Origin: Caballeronia arvi
GTDB lineage: Bacteria > Pseudomonadota > Gammaproteobacteria > Burkholderiales > Burkholderiaceae
Reading direction: 5' to 3'
DNA: 59,321 nucleotides
NCBI RefSeq assembly: GCF_001544695.2
Contig: NZ_FCOM02000050.1
Coordinates: 1 to 59,321 of the forward strand
In this document: piece after piece, positions 42,215-50,766 of the stretch
Layout: each line of letters begins with the position of its first letter
Numbering within the stretch: the first letter of the stretch is position 1
Program-made: the position numbers and the translations under genes
The notes under the pieces: model-generated
What the model was told of the DNA's origin: nothing
The model's input: only the letters and a program-made list of their open reading frames with translations
The model's database searches: none

Positions 42215-43810
42215 TCAGGCGCCGATTTCGTGAAGAATGTCCTCGCGACTTTCGCGTTCGTCGAGATACGACGTGCGATAGCCCGTATGCACGCCCCAGT
42301 AGTAGAAGATCAGCGCGAGCACGGCGACCGCGGCCATATCCCAGCCGTACGGCAGAATTCCGTTGCCGCCGAATTCGTGGCTGCCGTTCAGCGACAGGAC
42401 CGCCATCGACGGCAAGTACGCGATGAGCCACAACGCCGCTTTCAGGTCCTTCCCCCATCCCGCGAAACCGGTCTTGCCCTGAAAGTAGAAGTACACCGGC
42501 AACGCGACGACCATCAGCAGAATGATCTCGCCGGTCAAAGGCCACTTCGCCCAGTAGAGCACGAGCGATGCGCATACGAACGCGAACGGCGCGACCAGGC
42601 CCATCAGCGGAATATTGACCGGACGATCCAGATCCGGCGCGGCGCGACGCAACGCCATCAGGCTGACCGGACCGGTTAGATACGAAATGACCGTCGCCAC
42701 CGAAATGACCGCCGCGAGCGTGCCCCAGCCGCGGAAGAAGAACAGGAACACGAATGACACGAACAGGTTGAACCACATCGCCTGACGCGGCACGCCGTAG
42801 AACGGATGCACGTTGCCGAAGATCTTCGGCATCGTGTTGTTGCGCTCCATCGCGTAGATCATGCGCGTGGTCGTCGCCATATAGGTCGTGCCGGTGCCGC
42901 TCGGACTGACGAACGCGTCGATATAGAGCAGGATCGCGAGCCAGTTCAGATTGAGCGCGATCGCGAGTTCCGCGAACGGCGACGCGAAATTGAAATGCTG
43001 CCAGCCCTTCGCCACGTCCGCCGGATTCACCGCGCCGATGTACGCGACCTGAAGCAGCACGTAGATCACGAGCGCGATCAGAATCGAGCCGATCACGGCG
43101 AACGGAATGCTCGTCGACGGATGACGCGCCTCGCCCGCCAGGTTCACCGGGCTCTGGAAACCGTTGAAGCTGAACACGATGCCGCTCGTCGCCACGGCGG
43201 TGAGCACCGCGGACCATCCGAACGGCGCGAAGCTGGACGTCGTGCCGAAGTTCTCCGTGTGGAAACCGGAGAAGACGAGGCCGGCGATCGTCAGACCCGG
43301 GATCAGGAACTTGAAGATCGTGATGATCGAGTTCGCGCGCGCGAAGAGCTTCACGCCCCAATAGTTCAGCAGGAAATAAACGATGACGAGTAAGGCCGAC
43401 AAGAGGAGGCCGGTCGTCGTCAACGTATGGCCGACGAACAACTCGTGCGCCCATTCGTATGGCCACGTGCTCATGTACTGGATGGACGCTTCCGCTTCGA
43501 TCGGAATGACCGAGACGATCGCGATCCAGTTCGCCCACGCGCTGATGAATCCGACCAGCGCGCCGTGTGAGTAGCGCGCGTAACGCACCATGCCGCCCGA
43601 TTCGGGGAACGTCGCGCCGAGTTCCGCGTAAGTCAGCGCGATCGCCAGAATGACCGCGGCGCCTATGATCCACGCGCAAATTGCTGCGGGCCCGGCAATC
43701 TGGGACGCCTTCCACGCCCCAAACAGCCATCCCGATCCGATGATGGACCCGAGGCCTGTCAGCATCAGCGCCAACGGACCGATGTTTCGTTGAATCGACT
43801 TCTCTGTCAC
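42215..43810 (-). CDS. APC-family amino acid permease
   Basis: A 531-residue polytopic membrane protein with about 12-14 hydrophobic segments. The first helix has the APC-type substrate loop TGLGSIIGSGWLFG (about 17-30), and the region SFNGFQSPVNLAGEARHP is typical of the family. It should take up an amino acid or related amine across the inner membrane; the substrate is unknown. The start is GTG at 43810, chosen because GGAGG lies six bases upstream; no nearby ATG has such a site. Upstream lies a 9-bp inverted repeat around a possible promoter. Confidence 0.85.
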   Translation of the reverse strand: MTEKSIQRNIGPLALMLTGLGSIIGSGWLFGAWKASQIAGPAAICAWIIGAAVILAIALTYAELGATFPESGGMVRYARYSHGALVGFISAWANWIAIVSVIPIEAEASIQYMSTWPYEWAHELFVGHTLTTTGLLLSALLVIVYFLLNYWGVKLFARANSIITIFKFLIPGLTIAGLVFSGFHTENFGTTSSFAPFGWSAVLTAVATSGIVFSFNGFQSPVNLAGEARHPSTSIPFAVIGSILIALVIYVLLQVAYIGAVNPADVAKGWQHFNFASPFAELAIALNLNWLAILLYIDAFVSPSGTGTTYMATTTRMIYAMERNNTMPKIFGNVHPFYGVPRQAMWFNLFVSFVFLFFFRGWGTLAAVISVATVISYLTGPVSLMALRRAAPDLDRPVNIPLMGLVAPFAFVCASLVLYWAKWPLTGEIILLMVVALPVYFYFQGKTGFAGWGKDLKAALWLIAYLPSMAVLSLNGSHEFGGNGILPYGWDMAAVAVLALIFYYWGVHTGYRTSYLDERESREDILHEIGA

Positions 43811-44081
43811 ATTTCCTCCAAATGTCTCCCATCGCCGGGACGAAAAAGGCCCGGCGCCACCGCGCGAGCGAGCAGCAAACCTGTCTGACGATCCGGCGAT
43901 GCCGGTGCAACCCTTAGGTCGGCGCGTAGTGTAACGGTTGCACCTTTCGAATGCAGCGCTTACGGGGAAGAAAATGATCCTGAAAGGCACTTTTTTGAGG
44001 CAAATCGAAACGCGAATTGCAAGTTATGTAATCTTTGCTTACGCATCTCGAAAATATCCCCTCAGAGTTGTCGGAAATTAA
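43811..44081. other. Upstream region of the permease gene with an inverted repeat
   Basis: GGTGCAACC (43904-43912) and GGTTGCACC (43936-43944) form a perfect 9-bp inverted repeat with a 23-nt centre. On the minus strand a -10-like TACACT (43928-43933) lies within that centre. The layout suggests a regulator that binds both arms around the -10 box of the permease. A short hairpin CCGGC/GCCGG sits at 43893-43905. No gene is seen here. Confidence 0.4.
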
Positions 44082-44110
44082 TTGACCGGGATACTGTTTC
44101 GCCGTATAAA
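44082..44110 (+). promoter_or_regulatory. cspA promoter
   Basis: TTGACC (44082-44087), a 17-nt spacer and TATAAA (44105-44110). Transcription would begin near 44117, leaving a 5' untranslated region of about 138 nt before cspA. Long leaders of this kind are usual for cold-shock genes, where they act as RNA thermosensors. Confidence 0.75.
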
Positions 44111-44254
44111 CCTTCTTGCAGGATTTCAAGTGGCGAGTGAATTGGTTCTTTCGAGTTCGCCATCACGGTACTCCGGTTGGTCCCATTGCCCCTTCCTTGA
44201 TTTTCCGCACCCCTGGGCTTCGGCCTTATTCATCATTTTTTTGGAACAAGTAAC

Positions 44255-44458
44255 ATGGAAACCGGTACCGTCAAGTGGTTCAATGACGCAAAGGGCTTTG
44301 GCTTCATCACTCCGGATGGCGGCGGCGAAGATCTGTTCGCGCACTTCTCGGAAATCCGCATCGAAGGCTTCAAGACGCTTCAGGAAAACCAAAAGGTTTC
44401 CTACGAAGTGAAGACTGGCCCCAAGGGCAAGCAAGCAGCGAACATCAAGCCGGTCTAA
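44255..44458 (+). CDS. Cold-shock protein, CspA family
   Basis: A 67-residue single cold-shock domain. RNP1 is KGFGFIT (14-20) and RNP2 is DLFAHFS (27-33), both intact. It binds single-stranded RNA and DNA and melts RNA structure. The gene has its own sigma-70 promoter, a long leader and a strong terminator, so it is a single-gene unit. The ribosome-binding site (GGAACAAGTAAC) is modest, in keeping with control through leader structure. Confidence 0.93.
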   Translation: METGTVKWFNDAKGFGFITPDGGGEDLFAHFSEIRIEGFKTLQENQKVSYEVKTGPKGKQAANIKPV

Positions 44459-44489
44459 GTCTCAGCGCACCGCTAGAATTCGTATGAGA

Positions 44490-44518
44490 AAGCCCCGCCT
44501 CGGCGGGGCTTTTCTTTT
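44490..44518 (+). terminator. Intrinsic terminator after the cold-shock gene
   Basis: Stem AAGCCCCGCC/GGCGGGGCTT (44490-44499 with 44502-44511) with a 2-nt TC centre, followed by TTCTTTT. Confidence 0.9.
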
Positions 44519-44541
44519 GCGGCTACGGCCAACGTGCGGCG

Positions 44542-45792
44542 TCAGGCAAATACGCGTTGCGCGTAGATCCCAAGTCCCTTCGCCACGCTGGCCAGGCGGT
44601 CGCCGAACACCGGCTGCGCATCGGGAAATGCTGTCGACAGCGCTTCCGACAGGAACCGCAGCCCTGTCGTGCCGCCGGTGAAATAGACGGCGCTCACGTC
44701 GGCGGGCGCCACACCAGCGCGCTTGAGCGTTTCCTGCGCCGCCTCGACGATCCGCCGCGTTTCATCCGCGCCCGCCGCGATCAGTTGCGTCTCGTCGAAC
44801 GCCACGCGCAGCGCCTCTTCCACCTCTTCCATGTCGATTTCCGTCGTGCCGCCCGCCGCGACATCGATCTTCGCTTCTTCCGCGTGCGCCGTCAGCGCAT
44901 GACCGAGCCGTCGATCCACGACACGCATCAGCCGGTCGTGTTGACGCGTATCCGTGTAGAGATGGCGCATCAATTGCAATTCGCTCACGCGTTTCGGCGT
45001 ATAGACGGTATTGATCAGATGCCAGGTCGCGAGATCGAAGTAAACGGGGCTGGGCAGTTCGCGCCCTTTCGGATCGAGCGACTGGTAGCCGAGCTCGCGC
45101 AGTACGGTCACGAGTTCGACGCGGCGATCGAAGTCCGTGCCCGCGACATGCACGCCGTGATGCGCGAGCACGTCGTCCTTGCGCTCCAGATGACGCGCGC
45201 GCTCCGGCCCGACGCGCACGAGCGAAAAGTCCGACGTACCGCCGCCGATATCCGCGACCAGCACGAGACCTTCGTTCGTCAGGCCCGCTTCGTAGTCGAA
45301 AGCGGCGGCGATCGGCTCATACTGGAAGTGGATTTCGCGCAGACCGACGGCGTGCGCGCAGGCTTCCAATTGCTTCTGCGCCAGATGGTCCGCGCGCGGA
45401 TCGTCGTCGACGAAAAAGACCGGGCGGCCGAGCACCGCGCGCGTGAGCGGCTCGGCGGCGATGGCCTGCGCCTTTTGCTTCAGATGCTGCAGAAAGAGCG
45501 TGATGACATCGGTGTATTTGATGGCCGAGCCGTCGCCGAGATCGGTGCTGTTGTCCGCGAGCGGCGAGCCGAGGATGCTCTTCATCGAGCGCATCAGGCG
45601 GCCGTCGAAGCCATCGATGTACGCCTCGAGCGCCGCGCGGCCGTAGGACTGGTTATTCTCGTCGGTGTTGAAGAAAACGGCGGTGGGCAGCGTGGTCGCG
45701 TCGCCTTCCACGGGCGCCAGCCGGACCGACAAACCGTCCGGCAGCGCAACAGCGGAATTCGACGTGCCGAAATCGATTGCGCAATAAGTCAT
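44542..45792 (-). CDS. Hsp70-family protein, ATPase domain only (YegD-like)
   Basis: A 416-residue protein with the Hsp70/actin ATPase fold: phosphate-1 loop IDFGTSNSAVAL at the N-terminus, phosphate-2 VADIGGGTSDFSLV in the middle, and the adenosine loop YFTGGTTGLRFLSEAL near the end. It is too short for the substrate-binding domain and lid of DnaK, so it resembles YegD-type proteins of unknown function. The N-terminal ATG is uncertain: 45792 starts the conserved part, while ATGs at 45798 and 45825 are in frame. None has a clear ribosome-binding site. It converges on the cold-shock gene. Confidence 0.8.
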   Translation of the reverse strand: MTYCAIDFGTSNSAVALPDGLSVRLAPVEGDATTLPTAVFFNTDENNQSYGRAALEAYIDGFDGRLMRSMKSILGSPLADNSTDLGDGSAIKYTDVITLFLQHLKQKAQAIAAEPLTRAVLGRPVFFVDDDPRADHLAQKQLEACAHAVGLREIHFQYEPIAAAFDYEAGLTNEGLVLVADIGGGTSDFSLVRVGPERARHLERKDDVLAHHGVHVAGTDFDRRVELVTVLRELGYQSLDPKGRELPSPVYFDLATWHLINTVYTPKRVSELQLMRHLYTDTRQHDRLMRVVDRRLGHALTAHAEEAKIDVAAGGTTEIDMEEVEEALRVAFDETQLIAAGADETRRIVEAAQETLKRAGVAPADVSAVYFTGGTTGLRFLSEALSTAFPDAQPVFGDRLASVAKGLGIYAQRVFA

Positions 45793-45993
45793 GGGCATCG
45801 GCGGTGTCGTTTGAGGACGCCGCATTCAAACATGGACGGCGTTTTTAACATGTTCCGGCAAGCGTATCAACCGCGTTTCAGATATTTTTAAACCACTGAG
45901 TTTATTCATCAAAAGCGGAATGCAGTTTGCTCGACCCGCGGCAATCTCTTTACTTTTTTGCGTGCGCAGTCGCAGTGAAGCACGCTTCAGACC

Positions 45994-47481
45994 ATGAGCG
46001 AAACCGACGCGCAACAGAAGAACCGTTTGAGCGATAAAGCCAGCGCGCGGCCGGGCATCATCGAAACCGATCTGCCTGGGCGTCTCGATCGTCTGCCGTG
46101 GGGGCGCTTTCACACGCTGATCGTACTCGCGCTCGGCATCACCTGGCTGCTCGACGGGCTCGAAGTCACGCTTGCGGGCGCGGTCGCGAGCGCACTCAAG
46201 TCGAGCCCCGCACTGCAGTTTTCCAATGCCGATGTCGGCATCGCGGGCAGCGCGTATATCGCGGGCGCGGTGCTGGGCGCGCTGGGCTTCGGCTGGCTCA
46301 CCGACCGGCTCGGACGCCGCAAGCTGTTCTTCATCACGCTCTTTCTCTACGTCGCGGCCACCGCCGCCACCGCTTTCTCGTGGAATCTCGCGACCTTCGT
46401 GCTGTTTCGCTTTCTGACGGGCGCGGGCATCGGCGGCGAATATACCGCCATCAATTCGACGATTCAGGAGTTCACGCCCGCCCGATTGCGCGGCTGGACC
46501 GATCTCGCGATCAACGGCACGTTCTGGGTCGGCGCGGGCATCGGCGCGGCGGGCTCGATCGTGCTGCTCGATCCCGGCCTGCTTCCGCCCGACTGGGGAT
46601 GGCGTGCGTGTTTTCTCATCGGCGCATTGCTCGGCCTGACGATTCTCCTCATGCGGATGTGGGTGCCGGAAAGCCCGCGCTGGCTCATCACGCACAATCG
46701 CGCGGACGAAGCACGGCAGATCGTCGACGAAATCGAGGCGCATTTCCGGGAGCACGGCGTCGAGATTCCGGATACACCGGTCAAGCTGCTGCGCCTGCAT
46801 GCGCGCGACGCGACGCCGCTGCGCGAGGTCTTTCATACGCTTTTCAGGGCGCATCGCAGCCGCTCGCTCGTCGGGCTCACGCTGATGACCGCGCAGGCGT
46901 TCTTCTACAACGCGATTTTCTTCACCTACGCGCTCGTGCTGACGGATTTCTATCACGTGCCCGGCGATCACATCGGCTGGTACGTGCTGCCGTTTGCGGC
47001 GGGCAATTTTCTCGGTCCGCTGCTGCTCGGCCGACTCTTCGATGTGCTCGGCCGGCGCAGGATGATCGCGTTCACGTACGCGATGTCCGGCGTGTTGCTG
47101 ACGATCAGCGGCTGGATGTTCATGCACGGCATGCTCAGCGTGACGACGCAAACCATCGCATGGATGGTGATTTTCTTCTTTGCGTCGGCGGCGGCGAGCT
47201 CGGCCTATCTGACGGTGAGCGAAACCTTCCCGCTGGAGATTCGCGCGCTCGCGATCGCTGTGTTCTACGCGTTCGGCACGGCGCTCGGCGGCATCATCGG
47301 GCCGACGCTGTTCGGGCAACTGATCGATACGCATCAGCGCGGGCCCGTGTTCGCGGGCTATCTGATCGGCTCGTTCCTGATGATCGCGGCCGCGATCGTC
47401 GCCGGAATCTGGGGCGTCGCGGCCGAGCGCAAGTCGCTCGAAGATGTCGCTCGTCCGCTTTCGGCGGCGGACGAGCTTTGA
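45994..47481 (+). CDS. MFS transporter (sugar-porter-like group)
   Basis: A 495-residue transporter with about 12 membrane segments split 6+6 by a cytoplasmic loop (about 230-285). The MFS loop motif GWLTDRLGRRKLFF follows helix 2, with a second copy GRLFDVLGRRRMIAF in the C-half. RFLTGAGIGGEYTAINSTIQEF and VPESPRWL are signatures of the sugar/metabolite porter group. The substrate is not visible; organic acids or aromatic acids are also carried by this group. It stands alone and converges on the nitroreductase gene 6 bp away. Confidence 0.85.
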   Translation: MSETDAQQKNRLSDKASARPGIIETDLPGRLDRLPWGRFHTLIVLALGITWLLDGLEVTLAGAVASALKSSPALQFSNADVGIAGSAYIAGAVLGALGFGWLTDRLGRRKLFFITLFLYVAATAATAFSWNLATFVLFRFLTGAGIGGEYTAINSTIQEFTPARLRGWTDLAINGTFWVGAGIGAAGSIVLLDPGLLPPDWGWRACFLIGALLGLTILLMRMWVPESPRWLITHNRADEARQIVDEIEAHFREHGVEIPDTPVKLLRLHARDATPLREVFHTLFRAHRSRSLVGLTLMTAQAFFYNAIFFTYALVLTDFYHVPGDHIGWYVLPFAAGNFLGPLLLGRLFDVLGRRRMIAFTYAMSGVLLTISGWMFMHGMLSVTTQTIAWMVIFFFASAAASSAYLTVSETFPLEIRALAIAVFYAFGTALGGIIGPTLFGQLIDTHQRGPVFAGYLIGSFLMIAAAIVAGIWGVAAERKSLEDVARPLSAADEL

Positions 47482-47487
47482 CGCTTC

Positions 47488-48084
47488 TTATTCGAAGCTT
47501 TTGTCCCAGGCGCCTTCGAAGACCGTTTCGCCCAGCGTCCGGCGGGCGCGCGGCGCCACTTCACGCTCGCGCAATGTTTCGTCGAGCTGACTGGCGTCGC
47601 CGTGATGGCCGATCGCCATCATCGCGATGATTTCGATGTCCGCGGGAATCGAGAACGCCTGGCGGAACGCGTCGCGATCGAAGCCGCCCATCTGATGCGT
47701 CGCCAGTCCCAGCGCATGCGCCTGGAGCGTGAGAGCCATCGCGGCCGCGCCGGTGTCGTAACTGGCGGTGCGGTTCGTTTCGCCCTTCGGCGTGAGCGTC
47801 GACGCCGTCACGCAGATGAGCAGCGGCACGGTCACGTTCCACTTCTGATTGCCCGGCATGAGCGTGTCGAATGCGCGTTTGAACGCAGCTTCGTCGCGCT
47901 GACGGTCGAACACGACGAAGCGCCACGGCTGCTGATTATTCGACGACGGCGCCCAGCGCGCCGCTTCCAGCAGCCGATGCAACTGCGCGCGCTCGATCGG
48001 CGCATTGGAGAAGGCGCGCGGGCTCCAGCGGCCGGCGATCAGTTCGTGGATGTCGACATCGGTCGGAGCGGGCTTCGCGGACAT
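47488..48084 (-). CDS. Nitroreductase-family oxidoreductase
   Basis: A 198-residue FMN-dependent protein. RWSPRAFSNAPIERAQLHRL and ARWAPSSNNQQPWRFVVF are the usual FMN-binding N-terminal blocks. GAAAMALTLQAHALGLATHQMGGFD and AMMAIGHHGD are the C-terminal ones. It should reduce nitroaromatics, quinones or enals with NAD(P)H; the true substrate is unknown. The ATG at 48084, preceded by AAGGAAAC, starts the conserved part; an upstream in-frame ATG at 48135 is less likely. Confidence 0.85.
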   Translation of the reverse strand: MSAKPAPTDVDIHELIAGRWSPRAFSNAPIERAQLHRLLEAARWAPSSNNQQPWRFVVFDRQRDEAAFKRAFDTLMPGNQKWNVTVPLLICVTASTLTPKGETNRTASYDTGAAAMALTLQAHALGLATHQMGGFDRDAFRQAFSIPADIEIIAMMAIGHHGDASQLDETLREREVAPRARRTLGETVFEGAWDKSFE

Positions 48085-48163
48085 GGCATGTTTCCTTGTT
48101 CGATGGATAAAAGAACGACAGGATAGCAAGCCCACGCCCGCGTGCAGATCGCGTCACGTTATG

Positions 48164-49447
48164 TCACGTCGCGGCGACGCCCACCGATCGCCCCGCGCGA
48201 TTGATGCGCAGCACGGTCACGGCCGCGACGAGGCACAGGCCGCCCGAGATCATCGTCGCGACGGTGTAGCTGCCGAGGCTCGAGCGCAGCATTCCGCCGC
48301 CGAGCGCCGCGAACGCAGCGCCGAGCTGATGGCCCGCGACGACCCAGCCGAACACGATCGGCGCCGATTCCTTGCCGTAGACATCGGTGGCGAGGCGCAC
48401 GGTCGGCGGCACGGTGGCGATCCAGTCGAGCCCGTAGAACACGGCGAAGAGCGGCAGGCCGAAGAAATCGATACCGAACGCGTACGGCAGATAAATCAGC
48501 GACAGCCCGCGCAGACCGTAGTACCAGAACAGCAGCACGCGCGCATTGAAGCGGTCAGACAGCCAGCCGGACAACGTCGTGCCGAACAGATCGAAGATGC
48601 CCATCGCGGCGAGCAGCGTCGCGCCCTGTACTTGCGTCATGCCGTAGTCGGAGCACATCGCGATCAGATGCGTGCCGACGTAACCGTTCGTGCTCGCGCC
48701 GCAAACGAAGAAGCTGAAAAACAGCAGCCAGAAATCGCGCGTCTTGCTGGCCGACGCGAGCGTGCTGAACGCTAGCTTGATCGGATTCTTCGGCGGCGGA
48801 ATCGCGCCGGGCGGCAGATCGGCCTTTTCGCCGATGGGACGCAGCGAAAGATCCGCCGGACGCTCGGGCAGCAGCCACGCAACGAGCGGCAGCACGATCG
48901 CCGCCGCCGCCGCGACGAGAAGCACGACCGGCCGCCAGCCGAAGCGCTCGGAAATCGACGCCAGAAACGGCAGGAACACGAGTTGGCCGGTCGCGGAACT
49001 GGCTGTGAGAATGCCCATCGCGAGACCGCGATGCGTAGTGAACCAGCGGTTCACGATCGTCGCGGACAGCGTGAGCGCCGCAACGCCCGTCGCGCTGCCG
49101 ACCATCACGCCCCAGACCAGCACCATTTGCCACGGCTCGGTCATCATCGACGAAATGCCGACGCCCGCCGCCAGCGTCGCGAGCGCGGCGAGCACCGTCG
49201 GACGCACGCCGAAGCGCTGCATCGCCGCAGCGGCGAACGGGCCCGCGAGACCGTACAGCGCGAGGTTGATCGAGATCGCCAGCGAAATCGTGCCGCGCGA
49301 CCAGCCGAACTGCTTTTCGAGCGGCAGCATCATGACGCTCGGCGTCGCGCGCGTGCCGGCGGCGGCGAGCAAGACGAAAAACACGACGCCCACCGCGATC
49401 CAGCCGTAATGCATCCGGCCGTTCAGCCGTCTCGCTACCCAATTCAT
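48164..49447 (-). CDS. MFS transporter under probable TetR control
   Basis: A 427-residue 12-helix transporter. LSDRFNARVLL near residue 300 is the loop motif of the C-half, and the N-half starts with WIAVGVVFFVLLAAAGTRATP. The overall look is of the monocarboxylate/oxalate-formate type of MFS, but the substrate is unknown. GGAGCAGCG precedes the ATG. It is divergent from a TetR regulator, and a perfect palindrome lies exactly in its promoter spacer, so the regulator probably represses it. An efflux role is plausible. Confidence 0.8.
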   Translation of the reverse strand: MNWVARRLNGRMHYGWIAVGVVFFVLLAAAGTRATPSVMMLPLEKQFGWSRGTISLAISINLALYGLAGPFAAAAMQRFGVRPTVLAALATLAAGVGISSMMTEPWQMVLVWGVMVGSATGVAALTLSATIVNRWFTTHRGLAMGILTASSATGQLVFLPFLASISERFGWRPVVLLVAAAAAIVLPLVAWLLPERPADLSLRPIGEKADLPPGAIPPPKNPIKLAFSTLASASKTRDFWLLFFSFFVCGASTNGYVGTHLIAMCSDYGMTQVQGATLLAAMGIFDLFGTTLSGWLSDRFNARVLLFWYYGLRGLSLIYLPYAFGIDFFGLPLFAVFYGLDWIATVPPTVRLATDVYGKESAPIVFGWVVAGHQLGAAFAALGGGMLRSSLGSYTVATMISGGLCLVAAVTVLRINRAGRSVGVAAT

Positions 49448-49504
49448 CGCTGCTCCGTTCCGTTGATTTTTGTCCCGCGACGTTACCGCTCTGTCACATC
49501 AGAG

Positions 49505-49538
49505 TTGCGAGCTTAGTTACCGATCGGTAACATGTCAA
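49505..49538. promoter_or_regulatory. Divergent promoters with a TetR operator palindrome
   Basis: GTTACCGATCGGTAAC (49516-49531) is a perfect 16-bp palindrome. On the minus strand it fills the 17-nt spacer between TTGACA (49533-49538) and a weak -10 TAAGCT (49510-49515), the promoter of the MFS gene. On the plus strand a weaker promoter TTGCGA (49505-49510), 17 nt, TAACAT (49528-49533) overlaps it and points to the TetR gene. One bound repressor would block both. Confidence 0.75.
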
Positions 49539-49567
49539 GCATGTAGCAAGAATTCGAGGAACTGACT

Positions 49568-50215
49568 TTGGCACGATCAACGAACGACCAGCCGAAACCC
49601 AACGCCCGCCGCAGTGTCCGCACCGACGGCGCGACGGCGCAGGAGCAATTGCTCGACGCCGCGCAGGAGCTGTTTTATCGCGACGGCATCCGCGCGATCG
49701 GTGTCGATGCCGTCGTCGAGCGCGCGGGCGTCAACAAGATGAGCTTGTATCGGCGTTTCGCGTCGAAGGACGAGCTCGTCGTCGCGTATCTGGATCGCAT
49801 GGACGAAGGTTTCCGGCAGCGTTTCGAGGCGAGCGTCGCGAAGCATCCGGACGACCCGGCAAAGCAGATCGTTCAGGCGCTGGAAGATCTGGTGAAGCGG
49901 GCGTCGGCGCCGGATTATCGCGGCTGCCCGTTCGTGAACATCGCGTGCGAATTCGGCGATCCGGCGCATCCCGCGCGGCAATCGGTCGATCGCAACAAGA
50001 GTTATCTGATGACGCGCCTCGTCGAGATTTCGACGGCGGCGAAAGCGGATAAACCCGCCGAGCTGGCGGAATCGCTGGCGCTGCTGGTCGACGGCATTTA
50101 CGCGACGAGCCAGACTTACGGCCCCGGCTCCGGCCCGTTGCTCGCAGCGCCGCGCATCGCGCGAACCCTGATCGCGGCGGCCTGCCCCGCGCATCGAAAA
50201 CAGGAAGATTCATGA
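49568..50215 (+). CDS. TetR-family transcriptional regulator
   Basis: A 215-residue TetR repressor. The DNA-binding helix-turn-helix is in the N-terminal part: LLDAAQELFYRDGIRAIGVDAVVERAGVNKMSLYRRFASKDEL, spread over about residues 28-70. The C-terminal ligand domain (about 80-205) includes GCPFVNIACEFGDPAHP, seen in a subgroup of TetR proteins. The start is TTG at 49568, supported by GAGGAA seven bases upstream. It overlaps the DUF1415 gene by 4 bp. It is divergent from the MFS gene and likely controls it and itself through the palindrome at 49516-49531. Confidence 0.85.
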   Translation: MARSTNDQPKPNARRSVRTDGATAQEQLLDAAQELFYRDGIRAIGVDAVVERAGVNKMSLYRRFASKDELVVAYLDRMDEGFRQRFEASVAKHPDDPAKQIVQALEDLVKRASAPDYRGCPFVNIACEFGDPAHPARQSVDRNKSYLMTRLVEISTAAKADKPAELAESLALLVDGIYATSQTYGPGSGPLLAAPRIARTLIAAACPAHRKQEDS

Positions 50216-50766
50216 GTGACAGCAGCACCCGCGACGACGTGATCGCGGCGACCGAACACTGGCTCACCCGCGCGGTGATCGGCCTGAACCTGTGCCCGTT
50301 CGCGAAGAGCGTGCATGTCAAAAAGCAGATTCGCTATGTGGTAAGCGAGGCGCGCGGTGTCGACGATCTGGTCGTGGAACTGACCGACGAACTTCGCCTG
50401 CTGCGTGACACGGATCCGGAAGTCATCGACACGACGCTCTTCATCACGCCGCACGCGTTCCCGAACTTTGCCGACTACAACGACGCCCTCTTCTTCGCCG
50501 AGCGCCTGCTCGATCAGTTGGGGCTCGCGGGTGAATTGCAGATCGCGAGCTTTCATCCGGACTACCAGTTCGAAGGCAGCGCGCCTGACGATATCGACAA
50601 CTACACGAACCGCGCGCCGTATCCGACGTTCCATCTGATTCGCGAAGCGAGCATCGATCGCGCCGTCGCCGCGTTTCCCGATGCGTCCGATATCTACGAA
50701 CGCAATATCGAAACGCTCCGCCGCCTCGGGCACGACGGCTTCAAGGCATGGATGGACAAACGCTGA
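50212..50766 (+). CDS. DUF1415 domain protein
   Basis: A 184-residue protein covering the whole DUF1415 family. Typical blocks are TEHWLTRAVIGLNLCPFAKS, DTTLFITPHAFPNFADYNDAL, ASFHPDYQFEGSAPDDIDNYTNRAPYPTFHLIRE. The conserved cysteine, aspartates and histidine may be an active site, but no activity is known. The start overlaps the stop of the TetR gene (ATGA), so it is translated with the regulator. It ends exactly where the convergent methyltransferase-like gene ends. Confidence 0.8.
   Translation: MSDSSTRDDVIAATEHWLTRAVIGLNLCPFAKSVHVKKQIRYVVSEARGVDDLVVELTDELRLLRDTDPEVIDTTLFITPHAFPNFADYNDALFFAERLLDQLGLAGELQIASFHPDYQFEGSAPDDIDNYTNRAPYPTFHLIREASIDRAVAAFPDASDIYERNIETLRRLGHDGFKAWMDKR

Noticed and set aside
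43914..44129. A 71-codon minus-strand frame upstream of the permease gene
   Set aside because: It overlaps the cold-shock promoter and the permease control region, and has no protein-like features.
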